NCBI GenBank assembly: GCA_023131225.1
Contig: JAGLZW010000036.1
Span: forward strand, 1 to 64,000
Length of the DNA stretch: 64,000 nucleotides
DNA from: Candidatus Bathyarchaeota archaeon
GTDB taxonomy: Archaea > Thermoproteota > Bathyarchaeia > Bathyarchaeales > SOJC01
Direction: 5' to 3'
Positions 25,501 through 32,949 of the stretch are shown here, one piece after another. The position numbers and the translations under genes are program-made. Numbering within the stretch: the stretch's first letter is position 1; the number at the start of each line of letters is the position of its first letter. The notes under the pieces are model-generated. The model saw nothing but the letters and a program-made list of their open reading frames with translations, was not told the origin of the DNA and made no database searches.

Positions 25501-25986
25501 GTCCTTAAAGGGAGCGTCAAACTCGGTATATGAGTATTCTCTTGAAAGCGGTACATTATATATGGTGTGAGGAATGTATGGATAATCTACTGTGGTGTCC
25601 AACCTTATCTCAGAAATGTTCAACGGGTTAATGCTTGAAGCGTAGATTGTGGGTCCGTAGAGACTAACGTTAACAACATTTATGCCCGTTTCGAAATAGG
25701 CAGATTCCGAGCGGCCCTCGATAAATAATTGCTGATAGCTCTCACTTATTAGGTTGTACACTTTGACATCATACCAACCCGGATCGCTAACATTAAACTC
25801 CACTCCTATTTGCAAAAGGTCGAATTTCCCATCGCCGTCCTTGTCCACTCCCTCATCATAAACATTGCCAGTAAGGCTGGCTCTTGGGCTCTCAGCGCCT
25901 GCAAAGGGTATCCGCATCAACGACAATGACAGAATCGTAAGAAGAAACGTGACAGTGAGCACATTCCGTATGGATATTCTTATCAT
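22537..25986 (-). CDS. Giant membrane-anchored ectodomain protein with an internal signal-peptidase-I (S26) domain
   Basis: 1149 residues. Signal peptide 1-31; C-terminal transmembrane helix (about 1108-1132) and a Lys/Pro-rich cytosolic tail (KKKKKPPPKKTEQ). Residues 228-335 are three tandem ~35-residue units built on EFPFNSTIV / EYPFNTTDV / TFPFNITDI. Residues 503-605 are a signal peptidase I domain: VAGMSMDPTLLVGDIVRVES with Ser510, VIVVHRAVD with His556 and YFKTKGDNN with Asp577, the Ser/His/Asp set of archaeal and ER-type enzymes. A Greek-key-like domain (ARVLVVDQVGDPVQNVTVEV) lies near 890. N-x-S/T sequons are abundant. Normal signal peptidases are about 150-200 residues, so this is a fusion. 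It may process exported or surface proteins. It is divergent from a MacB-type transporter with a shared palindromic promoter region. Confidence 0.88.
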   Translation of the reverse strand: MIRISIRNVLTVTFLLTILSLSLMRIPFAGAESPRASLTGNVYDEGVDKDGDGKFDLLQIGVEFNVSDPGWYDVKVYNLISESYQQLFIEGRSESAYFETGINVVNVSLYGPTIYASSINPLNISEIRLDTTVDYPYIPHTIYNVPLSREYSYTEFDAPFKDVEARFIVYPNGTVTLAGALDYSDMVVSEVNSPNTGPTMQGVIGITKDGGLVVASADYIMEIPPKEASEFPFNSTIVSILETYSEGNVQSELNATMTLPAGIAAEYPFNTTDVAITGTYSDGIFNLQLDFLTALPSYIASTFPFNITDISAVGEYSNNVAQGTITFHMVSGFPLGDINIEFQGNQTDLNLMSDITFIYDVMSFELPLPFPQFPLNKTTLDEWLLEINSTLPETGPHSLYNMTMGLFECTQFTTTPTYGTTSADVTFNATVHGNFIKALAFIMSGPAQNMMLCPLLNATLSSVDTLSFQVAYTVSSKQVSLSLTFAYDLRSLVEYLAAPEARYFAVAGMSMDPTLLVGDIVRVESIADPSQIVANNETGDIIAFYKPSDPNVIVVHRAVDKFFNTTTGEWYFKTKGDNNPSPDPWLVPHTSLIGKVVTCIPYIGNLMLYPPIPSMYIPPMSIPPEIPLQLLNHTFSMLKDASVKLEYSSTNKEFQVNLTATSNLSEYWDEIAALLPDVAPLEIKPFVELLLNTTYCSMESYNESMSYQNGIVHFESTYVIEGDLTAEINHIKQVMMNLLKIMTGVESLPWQLVFLNQTTIDINKLQMNFNYGNTSLTVDFDDLTLTPPIDPVDSDPTQFKLERFFNLTADYPFPSSGEQLKLIVEGGNNVTHAVTLISTGSVPTPNETGPNNSYMIWYNESISNIKDLIFKIEPQTYTARVLVVDQVGDPVQNVTVEVYWPNGTLYMSLTTDDFGYTTTFAVDYAYMPYGEYNITATYLEVSTTKSLIVSYSGVYTINLSIEGSQTTGTITNPETVNATNPFIIDAMNKTSSKLIITEIDKPVEIAIRNVTTLPENVEPPPGTLKALSNYVEIIANETDVAVNATIRIYYTLEQLSELGLDESSLQIHYWNATEGKWIPVESHINTDEHYVWAVVNHFSIWALFGQPSPFWTQIWFLASITCVIVAIVAIVVIFAIKKKKKPPPKKTEQ

Positions 25987-26001
25987 TTATTTCACCATGC
26001 A

Positions 26002-26018
26002 ACCCTATATTATAGGGT
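26002..26018. promoter_or_regulatory. Perfect palindrome in the divergent promoter
   Basis: ACCCTATA-T-TATAGGGT, 8-bp arms around one base. On the minus strand its core TATAATATA is centred about 24 bases before the ATG at 25986, the expected TATA position for a leaderless transcript. It ends 3 bases before the TATA box of the opposite gene. It could be a symmetrical repressor site controlling both genes. Confidence 0.55.
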
Positions 26019-26020
26019 GC

Positions 26021-26030
26021 TTATATAAAA
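26021..26030 (+). promoter_or_regulatory. TATA box of the ABC transporter operon (leaderless)
   Basis: TTATATAAAA is centred about 28 bases before the ATG at 26054, with no ribosome site between. That spacing indicates a leaderless mRNA and decides the start of the permease gene. Confidence 0.6.
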
Positions 26031-26053
26031 TTAAGCTTAAAATAAGCCAAACA

Positions 26054-27238
26054 ATGGAAGACAGTACCATGCGAGTTACAGGAATGTGTTTAAGAAATCT
26101 TTTTCGCAGACGACTTAGATCTTCACTTTGTGTTATCGGCGTTGCTTTGGCCGTCACGTTTGTTGTAGCTGTGGGGGCATCTACCACAAGATACATGGCA
26201 GTCATTAAAGAAATGAACATGTTCTTTAATGGTAAGGTTGTTGTCGTCGCTAGGGACGTAATTGTCATCCAAGCATTCCCGATTGGAGGGGTCATTCCGG
26301 AAAGTGTGGTTGACAAGTTGAACGCTATGGACGGAGTCGAAACAGTTGTGCCAATGTTGTTCAATCTCGACTTCGCACTGGCGGGTGACGCTCAACCTTT
26401 TCCGCTCAATGTTACGATCGGAGTGCCTGTGGGAAACTGGTCAGTGTTAGTAGGTTCGACGCCGTTGAAAAACGGAGGTTGGCCTTCAGCGGAATCTAGT
26501 GACAAAGTGGTGGTAGGGCCTTCTTTAGCAGACTTGTACAATTTAACCGTTGGCTCAACAATTATAATAAAAGACCACAAGTTGGAAGTTTCGGGAATCA
26601 TGGAAACACATTCTGTGTTTCTATCTCGCACAATTATAATGCCTCTCGAATCAGCTCAAGAAATATACAGATATCCTATGCAGATCAACATGGCGATCGT
26701 CTCATCAGATGAAGAGGCAGATGAGAGAGAACTAGCTGATAGAATTGAGAAAGAAATCAGCTATGTAATGGCGTTATCTGATGATGAAAGAAAAGAAATA
26801 ATTGAACCTATCATTAGCGAGGTCGAAACATGGAATATTGGGATACAAAGCATTCTTTTCTTCATGAGCGTGATACTTGTGACCGTGGTAGCAATGATGA
26901 ATGTTTCTGAGAGACGGAAAGACTTCGCCACATTGATTGCAATCGGAGCCTCTAGAGGCTTTATCATTCGTATAGTGATTACTGAAACCTTTCTTATAGG
27001 TTTACTTGGGGGTCTTATTGGACTGCTGTTTGGCACGGTCGGTGCATTTTGGCTAGGCAGCATCTATGCCGATGTCCCAATTGCATTATTCTTTCCTAAC
27101 GTCTTAGAAGTTGTTCCGTTCTCCTTTATGATTGAGATTCTAGCGTCCACAATCGTTGTTAGTTGCGTTGCAGGCATTATACCAGCTATAACGGCTGCTA
27201 GAATGAAGATTTCGGAGGTTTTGAGGGCTGAGTATTGA
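26054..27238 (+). CDS. MacB/FtsX-type ABC transporter permease
   Basis: 394 residues from the ATG at 26054, chosen from the TATA spacing; an internal ATG at 26069 is possible, and the longer open frame back to 25865 would run into the divergent gene. MCLRNLFRRRLRSSLCVIGVA leads the first transmembrane helix, followed by a ~230-residue extracytoplasmic MacB_PCD-like domain, then three C-terminal helices with the FtsX core (RRKDFATLIAIGASRGFIIR, SEVLRAEY at the end). It belongs to the MacB/LolCE class that couples ATP hydrolysis to mechanical work on exported or membrane substrates. It overlaps the ATPase gene by four bases. The neighbouring S26 protein may be its substrate or partner, which is inference. 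Confidence 0.88.
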   Translation: MEDSTMRVTGMCLRNLFRRRLRSSLCVIGVALAVTFVVAVGASTTRYMAVIKEMNMFFNGKVVVVARDVIVIQAFPIGGVIPESVVDKLNAMDGVETVVPMLFNLDFALAGDAQPFPLNVTIGVPVGNWSVLVGSTPLKNGGWPSAESSDKVVVGPSLADLYNLTVGSTIIIKDHKLEVSGIMETHSVFLSRTIIMPLESAQEIYRYPMQINMAIVSSDEEADERELADRIEKEISYVMALSDDERKEIIEPIISEVETWNIGIQSILFFMSVILVTVVAMMNVSERRKDFATLIAIGASRGFIIRIVITETFLIGLLGGLIGLLFGTVGAFWLGSIYADVPIALFFPNVLEVVPFSFMIEILASTIVVSCVAGIIPAITAARMKISEVLRAEY

Positions 27239-27903
27239 TTGTCAGGACATTTGAGTTGACACGGAAGTTTCATCTCGGCTCATCTACAATTGTGGCGGTG
27301 AATAAGGTAAACTTAGTAATCAAAGGATCCGCCTTGACGTCTATTGTCGGTCCCTCTGGTTCAGGTAAAACCACACTCCTTCATTTGATAGGGCTGAACG
27401 ACAATCCGACCGCGGGAAAAGTGTTCTTCGCAGACAAAGACACCTTCCTCATGAGTGATAAAGAAAAGAGAAGAACTCGACTCTTCAACATCGGTTTTAT
27501 CTTCCAAACCTTTAACTTGTTGCCCACGCTCACTGCCTTAGAAAACGTGGAGTTGCCGATGGCGTTAGCTAAGATCTCGCACAAGATGCAGAGAAAAATG
27601 GCTGTTCGACTTCTTGATGAGGTAGAGCTCACAACTCGGCTTAACCATCGTCCCAAGGAATTAAGTGCTGGTGAAAGACAACGAGTTGCAATTGCTCGAG
27701 CTCTCGCAAACGATCCTTCACTTATTCTCGCCGATGAACCAACTGGCGAATTAGACTCGGAAACGGGGATTAAGATCATACAGTTGCTTTTAGATTTATG
27801 TAGAAAACGTAAAACAGCGGTGGTTGTAGCGACGCATGATGAAAAGATAATTAAAGTAGCAGATGCGGTTCACAAAATTCGTGACGGCTCAATAGTCGAT
27901 TAG
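27235..27903 (+). CDS. ABC transporter ATP-binding protein (MacB/LolD type)
   Basis: 222 residues with Walker A GPSGSGKTTLLHLIG (about 41-55), Q-loop FIFQTFNLLPTLTALENVELP typical of the LolD/MacB group, signature ELSAGERQRVAIARAL, Walker B LILADEPTGELDSETG and H-loop VVATHDEK. The signature Ser-Ala-Gly differs slightly from the common LSGGQ. TTG start overlapping the permease stop codon (TTGA), so the two genes are translationally coupled. It energises the adjacent FtsX-like permease. Confidence 0.93.
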   Translation: MIVRTFELTRKFHLGSSTIVAVNKVNLVIKGSALTSIVGPSGSGKTTLLHLIGLNDNPTAGKVFFADKDTFLMSDKEKRRTRLFNIGFIFQTFNLLPTLTALENVELPMALAKISHKMQRKMAVRLLDEVELTTRLNHRPKELSAGERQRVAIARALANDPSLILADEPTGELDSETGIKIIQLLLDLCRKRKTAVVVATHDEKIIKVADAVHKIRDGSIVD

Positions 27904-28187
27904 AATTTGTAGGTACTTTTGGATTTCCTGTCAGCATTATGAAGAAAATTGCAAGTCGAATTGAAGCGCATTAGAGGATAGTAAATATACTCTGCATTCT
28001 CAGTCTCTAGATTAGCAGATGTTACTTTTTTTGGAAGCAGCTTGCACCTTGTTGAACATAAACCGAAAAAGGGAGATACGATTCGTTTTTGTTTTTGGCT
28101 ATTCCATCTTGAAGTAGTCACTTATCCTAATTGGATGAAGTCAGAAGTTTTATTACTCAGCTATCGCTTTCTTTGAAACCGCTTGAC

Positions 28188-28676
28188 ATGGTGAGACTTT
28201 TGCAGATTCTGATTGTTTATGATTCAAAGACTGGGCATACGGAGAAAATGGCTTTTGCGGTTGCTGAGGGTGTGAAAGAGGCTGGCGGCGTTGATGTTGT
28301 GGTGAAGAATGTGGATAAAACGACTAGTGAGAATTTGTTGAAAGCTGATGGAATTATTGTCGGGTCGCCTACTTACTACGGTCAAATGTCCAGCAAAGTC
28401 AAGGCCATGTTTGATGAGTCGGTTAAGATTCATGGAAAATTGGAAGGTAAGGTGGGTGCAGCCTTCACAAGTTCTGGCGGCGTCGCCAGTGGCGCTGAGA
28501 CCACCATCATTTCAATTTTGGAAGCTATGCTTATTCACGGAATGGTTATTCAAGGGCGATCCCATGCTGAGCATTACGGCGCCGCTGCAGTTGGAAAGCC
28601 GAAGGAACGAGAAGAAGAAAGATGCAGAGAGTTAGGCAAGATGGTTGCTGACCTTGTCCTGAAACTAAAGCCTTGA
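28188..28676 (+). CDS. Flavodoxin / WrbA-like NAD(P)H:quinone reductase-family protein
   Basis: 162 residues from the ATG at 28188, which places QILIVYDSKTGHTEKMA at the N-terminus as in flavodoxins; a TTG at 28131 would add 19 poorly patterned residues. The FMN-phosphate loop is SKTGHTEK, the second loop GSPTYYGQMSSKVKAMFD, and the third AAFTSSGGVASGAETT, which is the WrbA/flavodoxin-2 pattern. It binds FMN and probably reduces quinones or serves as an electron carrier. It is a single gene, followed by tRNA-Val. Confidence 0.85.
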   Translation: MVRLLQILIVYDSKTGHTEKMAFAVAEGVKEAGGVDVVVKNVDKTTSENLLKADGIIVGSPTYYGQMSSKVKAMFDESVKIHGKLEGKVGAAFTSSGGVASGAETTIISILEAMLIHGMVIQGRSHAEHYGAAAVGKPKEREEERCRELGKMVADLVLKLKP

Positions 28677-28744
28677 GCATTCGGAAAACATTCCTACAAA
28701 CTTAAATAATCCTCAAACAGATTTTTGGTTTATTCGCAAACAGG

Positions 28745-28821
28745 GGGCCGGTCGTCTAGCTCGGTAGGACATTGGCTTTACGAGCCAAAGGTCGCTGGTT
28801 CAAGTCCGGCCCGGCCCACCA
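28745..28821 (+). tRNA. tRNA-Val(TAC)
   Basis: Acceptor GGGCCGG/CCGGCCC, D-arm with AGCTCGGTAGG, anticodon stem TTGGC/GCCAA with loop TTTACGA (anticodon TAC), T-arm GCTGG-TTCAAGT-CCGGC, discriminator A and encoded CCA. 77 nt, no intron. A TATA-like TTAAATAAT lies about 40 bases upstream. It reads GUA valine codons. Confidence 0.93.
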
Positions 28822-28887
28822 TAACAAGCCTTGCACAAAAAAGCACAAATACTCGACCGCATATTCACAGTAAAAGAGCGGAGAACG

Positions 28888-29082
28888 ATGCCCACAGAGA
28901 TTACGGATACGGAAAAATTTGTAGAGCTAAGCGAACGCGCGGCTTACTGCGCTATAAAAAGGCTACCGAGAACAGTAAAATTAAAACTCCGCACGCCAAG
29001 ACTGCTTTACACGTTGAAGATAGATCCAACAAAAGCAGAAGAAATTATAAAGAAACTGCACTGCGAGATTCGGGAACTCTAA
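28888..29082 (+). CDS. rpl38e: Ribosomal protein eL38
   Basis: 64 residues from the ATG at 28888, chosen because GGAG precedes it and MPTEITDTEKFVELSERAAY matches the eL38 N-terminus; the open frame runs further upstream to 28831. The C-terminal RTPRLLYTLKIDPTKAEEII is the conserved eL38 core (SRYLYTL-D-KA in eukaryotes). It is a protein of the large ribosomal subunit. Among archaea eL38 is mostly found in TACK and Asgard lineages, which bears on the organism. It is encoded 67 bases after tRNA-Val, probably from the same region of transcription. Confidence 0.85.
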   Translation: MPTEITDTEKFVELSERAAYCAIKRLPRTVKLKLRTPRLLYTLKIDPTKAEEIIKKLHCEIREL

Positions 29083-29175
29083 TTTTACGCCAAATTAAGA
29101 GCCACGCTACTTATTGATCGTTCATAATTCTTATCAGATTCAGAACGTTAACATACAGCGATTTGGGTGAATCTC

Positions 29176-29397
29176 ATGGTAGAAGTTGAAGACGCTCAAG
29201 ATATTGCAATTAGTTTTGTTAAGGACAAGAGAAATGTGGAAGATGTTAGAGTGGTCATAACAGAACAGAAAGATGGAGTTTGGATAGTCATAGGGACATG
29301 TCCCATAAACCTATGTGGACATCCTTGGAGAGAAAATTTCGAAATAAAAATAAATCAAAAAGGCAAAATAACGGCTTCAAGTTTCAAGCTGATGTAG
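29176..29397 (+). CDS. Small hypothetical protein
   Basis: 73 residues starting MVEVEDAQDIAISFVKDKRN, from the ATG with GGGTGA seven bases upstream (a GTG at 29167 is less likely). A beta-rich middle (DVRVVITEQKDGVWIVIGTC) is followed by NLCGHPWRENFEIKINQKGK. The pattern resembles small cystatin-like/PepSY-like folds with a C-x5-C pair, but I do not recognise a family. Clear ribosome site and regular composition support a real gene. Confidence 0.6.
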   Translation: MVEVEDAQDIAISFVKDKRNVEDVRVVITEQKDGVWIVIGTCPINLCGHPWRENFEIKINQKGKITASSFKLM

Positions 29398-29427
29398 GCA
29401 AGTAATGGTTTAAGGACCAGCGAACAT

Positions 29428-30255
29428 TTAATTCCAGATCAAAACTATGAAGCTAGCAAACAAACCGAACAACACAGAGAAAGGCAACCCTGGAAACATC
29501 CCTTTCTTCTCCACCATTTTGAAGGACAAAAAGGAACCCAATAGCACCCCAAACATTGCAGCAACACAAGCCTCCCAGCCAAAACTCAAAAAAACCCGGC
29601 TGACCAGCATTGAATAGAATGTCAAATCGCCAAGCCCTACGTAAATGTTTTTGAAGGAGAAACTGGCCCCAGGCAAATGCTCTAAACCTTTCGCAGCAAT
29701 CTTACCCACAGGACCACGGAAAACAGCAACTACGTCATAAATAGCCAGTAACAATAGAATCAAGACTGCACTAAACAAAGGAATAGAAGCTCCCAACAAT
29801 GCTCCAGTGGCTCCTCCAAATATAAGAATGATAATCGCATGAAACTTGCCCTTTCTCAAAAAAACCTCTAGAACAAAAAATGCAGTCGTTAGAATAGTCA
29901 AAACAAAAATCACCGCCGAAGAGACTTCTATGTCTAAAATCATGAGAACAAGTTCAAAATAAAGGATCGCAAGAAGGAATGTGAGGACGGAAAACGCTAG
30001 ACCCATTAAAAGACGGAGGAAACGATGTACACCACGCTTCAAGAGAAAATATATCATGGTAGCACCGAACCCTGCTGCAAGAACAAAAATCATTGCGTTA
30101 AATAGTGGTCCATACCCCGTCTCAGGAAATACCGTTGTAGGGGTCAATTCTACTTTGGATTCCAAGAACAAGAACGTACACAGAACGCTAACAAGCAAGC
30201 TTGCAAATATGGGTGCAATGTAAATAGGGGTTGCTTTAAACTCTTTTTCAGCCAT
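29428..30255 (-). CDS. Presenilin/signal-peptide-peptidase homologue (intramembrane aspartyl protease)
   Basis: 275 residues with about nine hydrophobic segments. Catalytic motifs of family A22 are present: IYDVVAVF with Asp174, VGLGDLTFYSML with Asp210 (GxGD), and the PALP-like FPGLPFSV at 254-261. The two Asp residues sit in consecutive transmembrane helices as in the characterised archaeal presenilin homologue PSH. It cleaves membrane-spanning peptides, for instance leftover signal peptides. This would complement the S26 domain of the 22537 gene functionally, but no genetic link is visible. Confidence 0.88.
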   Translation of the reverse strand: MAEKEFKATPIYIAPIFASLLVSVLCTFLFLESKVELTPTTVFPETGYGPLFNAMIFVLAAGFGATMIYFLLKRGVHRFLRLLMGLAFSVLTFLLAILYFELVLMILDIEVSSAVIFVLTILTTAFFVLEVFLRKGKFHAIIILIFGGATGALLGASIPLFSAVLILLLLAIYDVVAVFRGPVGKIAAKGLEHLPGASFSFKNIYVGLGDLTFYSMLVSRVFLSFGWEACVAAMFGVLLGSFLSFKMVEKKGMFPGLPFSVLFGLFASFIVLIWN

Positions 30256-30356
30256 AGCGTCTGACCTGCCTACTCACAATTCTAAAACCAGCGAATAACA
30301 CTTTCTACACAATAAAGAGAAAAAAAGGGAGGTTCAGTAACAGTGCTGAAAAAGCA

Positions 30357-30983
30357 TTATTTCTTGATAATAAATGATTTCCCTTTCTTGATAATTACAG
30401 ATTTGCCATTATTCGTGCAAACCACTCCGCTTGGGCTTTTCAGAACAACATTGTTTCTATTTGACACGAAAACTATGTCCATCGCCTTGTAAACCAACTT
30501 GGAGCCTTTAGCCACAAGAGTATCTAGATGGCCACCCTCATTTAAAAAGGCAAATATGAACCCATAATCTTCGTCGGAACATCGACGCCTATGCATTCTA
30601 TCTTTAAAAAATTGATCAAGTAAATCTTCTGCTTTAGTCACGAATTCTCGGCGGTTTTCATATCCCCTTTCTGCCAAATCTTCGTCAGTTGCTGTAGTGA
30701 GGCTTTGCTGTGGTTCTTTTGTGTCTCCCAGCATCAAGAAGGGTTCGTTGATTTCTTTCTCGACAGATTTGCCGATAGCGCCCTTTTCAGTTTCAACTAT
30801 GGTGTCAAGGATTAGTTTGCCGTGTCCATGAAATATGTAGCCTTTTTGTTGGTCGTTTAGTTCTATTGGAAGAGCCAACGTTTCTTTCCCGATTTTTATT
30901 ATGCCTTTTTCTGTTTGCCACAGCGTTATGTCTTCAGATGTTTTTGAAATTGTGTCGCCTAGTTGATAGTCTCGCCAAATCAT
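30357..30983 (-). CDS. Hypothetical protein in operon with an ArsR-like regulator
   Basis: 208 residues without a recognised domain or transmembrane segment. The N-terminal half is beta-rich and ends IGKSVEKEINEPFLMLGDTK; a charged helix follows (LAERGYENRREFVTKAEDLLDQFF). The tail has two short near-repeats, GKSVIIKKGKSFIIKK. The layout (stable soluble half, helical linker) could be a ligand-sensing partner. Its ATG overlaps the stop codon of the regulator gene (ATGA), so both are made together and probably act together. Confidence 0.65.
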   Translation of the reverse strand: MIWRDYQLGDTISKTSEDITLWQTEKGIIKIGKETLALPIELNDQQKGYIFHGHGKLILDTIVETEKGAIGKSVEKEINEPFLMLGDTKEPQQSLTTATDEDLAERGYENRREFVTKAEDLLDQFFKDRMHRRRCSDEDYGFIFAFLNEGGHLDTLVAKGSKLVYKAMDIVFVSNRNNVVLKSPSGVVCTNNGKSVIIKKGKSFIIKK

Positions 30984-31540
30984 TCGTGGTTCCTTCTTTC
31001 AAGAAATCTGGTGACTCTTCGCGCCATTTTGTATGCGGTTCGACCTGGCATAGTGATGAGGTAGCGTCCTCTGACTTTTTCTTGAACTACTAGCCCTGCT
31101 TCTTCAAGCACGTTGAGGTGGCTTGAAAGCGTGCTCGTGGTTATCTCTGAAAGTTTCTCTTGCATCTCATTAATGTATTTTCCACCGCTCATAAGTTCAC
31201 TTAATATCCTCAGTCTGTGCTCGTGACCTAGTGCACTCATAACCTCAGCCACTTTGGGAAGACTAGCTTCTATTTCATCCTCGCGTCTATATGGTTCTGT
31301 GCGTGCGTGTATCCTGACGCCTCGAGGACCAATGAATATAGATTTTTCAAGTTCGCCGTGTATGCCTTCTGCAACGCCTTCCATAACATCTTCGACGTAG
31401 TCGTGAACACGGTTACCAACATCTATGTATATGCCTCGGCTTTTTTTTCGTCCTCTTTCGGTAATGCCTTTAAGTTCTTCTTTGAGAACTGACATTTCTT
31501 CTTTGAGTTTTTTCATTTCTTCTTTTAAGTCCTCAGACAT
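30980..31540 (-). CDS. ArsR-type winged-helix regulator with N-terminal coiled coil
   Basis: 186 residues from the ATG at 31540, chosen for its GGTGAG site; the frame extends 32 residues further upstream without a good site. Residues 1-37 form a coiled coil (EEMKKLKEEMSVLKEELKGI). A middle region (GNRVHDYVEDVMEGVAEGI) is unassigned. The winged helix at about 100-180 reads SALGHEHRLRILSELMSGGK ... TTSTLSSHLNVLEEAGLV then GRYLITMPGR, the ArsR/HTH_5 pattern. No metal-binding cysteines are present. It probably represses its own operon. A TATA-like TTTATATTTATC lies upstream near 31607-31618. Confidence 0.82.
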   Translation of the reverse strand: MSEDLKEEMKKLKEEMSVLKEELKGITERGRKKSRGIYIDVGNRVHDYVEDVMEGVAEGIHGELEKSIFIGPRGVRIHARTEPYRREDEIEASLPKVAEVMSALGHEHRLRILSELMSGGKYINEMQEKLSEITTSTLSSHLNVLEEAGLVVQEKVRGRYLITMPGRTAYKMARRVTRFLERRNHE

Positions 31541-31668
31541 TCGATTCTCACCATAACTAGTTTCACATTTGTCAAATTTAATTCTAAAAACATCTAATAG
31601 AAACCGATAAATATAAACTTTACTATATACATACACGCTGGCTATATTTTATTCGTTAGTTCTTACCT

Positions 31669-32940
31669 TCAAACAGTAAACCTGTCGCCTGCCTTTGGCA
31701 CTATAGCTTTTAAACCTACCTTCTTCTTCACCCATCTGGCAAATCGTTCACAGTTCCCTTCAGCACCATGAACTGCAAACACGGCAGGATTACCTTCCAA
31801 ATTCTTTACAACCTCTCGAAGTTGACTGGCGTCACAATGAGAAGAGAAATCGAAATGTTCCACTTGAGCCTCAACTTTACGCATTTTACCATCGATTACA
31901 CACATTCCCTTTTCCAACAGTTCATGCCCTGGTGTGCCCGGTATTTGATAGCTGACAAGGAAAACAGCGTTGCGAGTTTTCTTGCCTAACTTTGAAATGT
32001 AGAAAGCGGCTGGACCACCTTTTAACATGCCTGCTGGTGAAATAATTACGCCTGGTTTTTTAGGTGCGGTTCTGCGATCTCTCCATCCATCTACCCACAT
32101 GGCCCCGTGAACAGCGTCCATAAAAAGGCGTGGATCACGCAGAAATTCTGTGTTGGCCATCATTACACGGTTAGCTGCTCTAGCCATACCGTCTATAGTT
32201 ATTGGATATTCAAAGTGGTGTGCTGCAAGAATGCAGGCGATTTCTTGTGAGCGTCCGATGCTGAAAGCGGGAACGAGAACTGTGCCGCCTTTTTCTACAA
32301 CATCAATAACATGAGCGATAAAATTCTTCTCCAATTCCAGCCGTTCAGTATGGTCTTCGTCTGCATAGGTTGTTTCAATTATTATAGCGTCAAGTTCTCC
32401 ATAGTTATTGTCTGCAGATGATAAAAGCTGGGTTTTAGAGGTGTTAAAATCGCCTGTGAATAGAATCCGCTTGCCTTCCGCTTCTAAAAGAATTTGAGCG
32501 CTCCCAGGAACGTGTCCAGCGTCGAGAAGTTGGAAACTTATGTCGCCAACAGTTTTATTCTCCCTGTAAATTGGGTAGACACAATTTTGCATCATATATT
32601 TTAATTCAAGATACTCAAAAGGGAGATAATAGCCTGAAAGATGAATAAAATCTTTAATCAGAAGTTGCACTAACTCCAAAGTCAAGCGAGTTGAAAAAAG
32701 CGGCTTCTTATCTTGTATGTAAAAAATAGGTAGCGCTCCAGAATGGTCAAGATGACAATGCGTTAATACAAGCGCATCCACATCTTTAGGAGCAATATGC
32801 ATAGGAAAACCAGGCTCGTGACCCATCATAACTCCATGATCCAACAAAACCTGCGTTTTGCCAGTCTTTACCGCTATTGCTGTTCTGCCAACTTCACGAG
32901 CACCGCCAAGAAACCTAATTTCTAAGGGAAATTCTCTCAC
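31669..32940 (-). CDS. Metallo-beta-lactamase / beta-CASP ribonuclease
   Basis: 423 residues. MBL metal motifs: LTHCHLDHSGALP (motif II), LDAGHVPGSAQIL and FTGDFNTSKT; the beta-CASP part has motif A in IIIETTYADEDH, motif B in FDFSSHCDASQL and motif C in AVHGAE. There are no KH domains, so it resembles the shorter archaeal group (aCPSF2-like) rather than aCPSF1. It processes or degrades RNA. It is followed ten bases later on the same strand by nothing else; upstream neighbours 32950 and 33568 run in the same direction with gaps of about ten bases, so all three are likely co-transcribed. Confidence 0.9.
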   Translation of the reverse strand: MREFPLEIRFLGGAREVGRTAIAVKTGKTQVLLDHGVMMGHEPGFPMHIAPKDVDALVLTHCHLDHSGALPIFYIQDKKPLFSTRLTLELVQLLIKDFIHLSGYYLPFEYLELKYMMQNCVYPIYRENKTVGDISFQLLDAGHVPGSAQILLEAEGKRILFTGDFNTSKTQLLSSADNNYGELDAIIIETTYADEDHTERLELEKNFIAHVIDVVEKGGTVLVPAFSIGRSQEIACILAAHHFEYPITIDGMARAANRVMMANTEFLRDPRLFMDAVHGAMWVDGWRDRRTAPKKPGVIISPAGMLKGGPAAFYISKLGKKTRNAVFLVSYQIPGTPGHELLEKGMCVIDGKMRKVEAQVEHFDFSSHCDASQLREVVKNLEGNPAVFAVHGAEGNCERFARWVKKKVGLKAIVPKAGDRFTV

Positions 32941-32949
32941 CTTCTATCC

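Noticed and set aside
25865-26053. N-terminal extension of the ABC permease
   Set aside because: It would overlap the start of the divergent gene and cross both promoters; TATA spacing supports the ATG at 26054.
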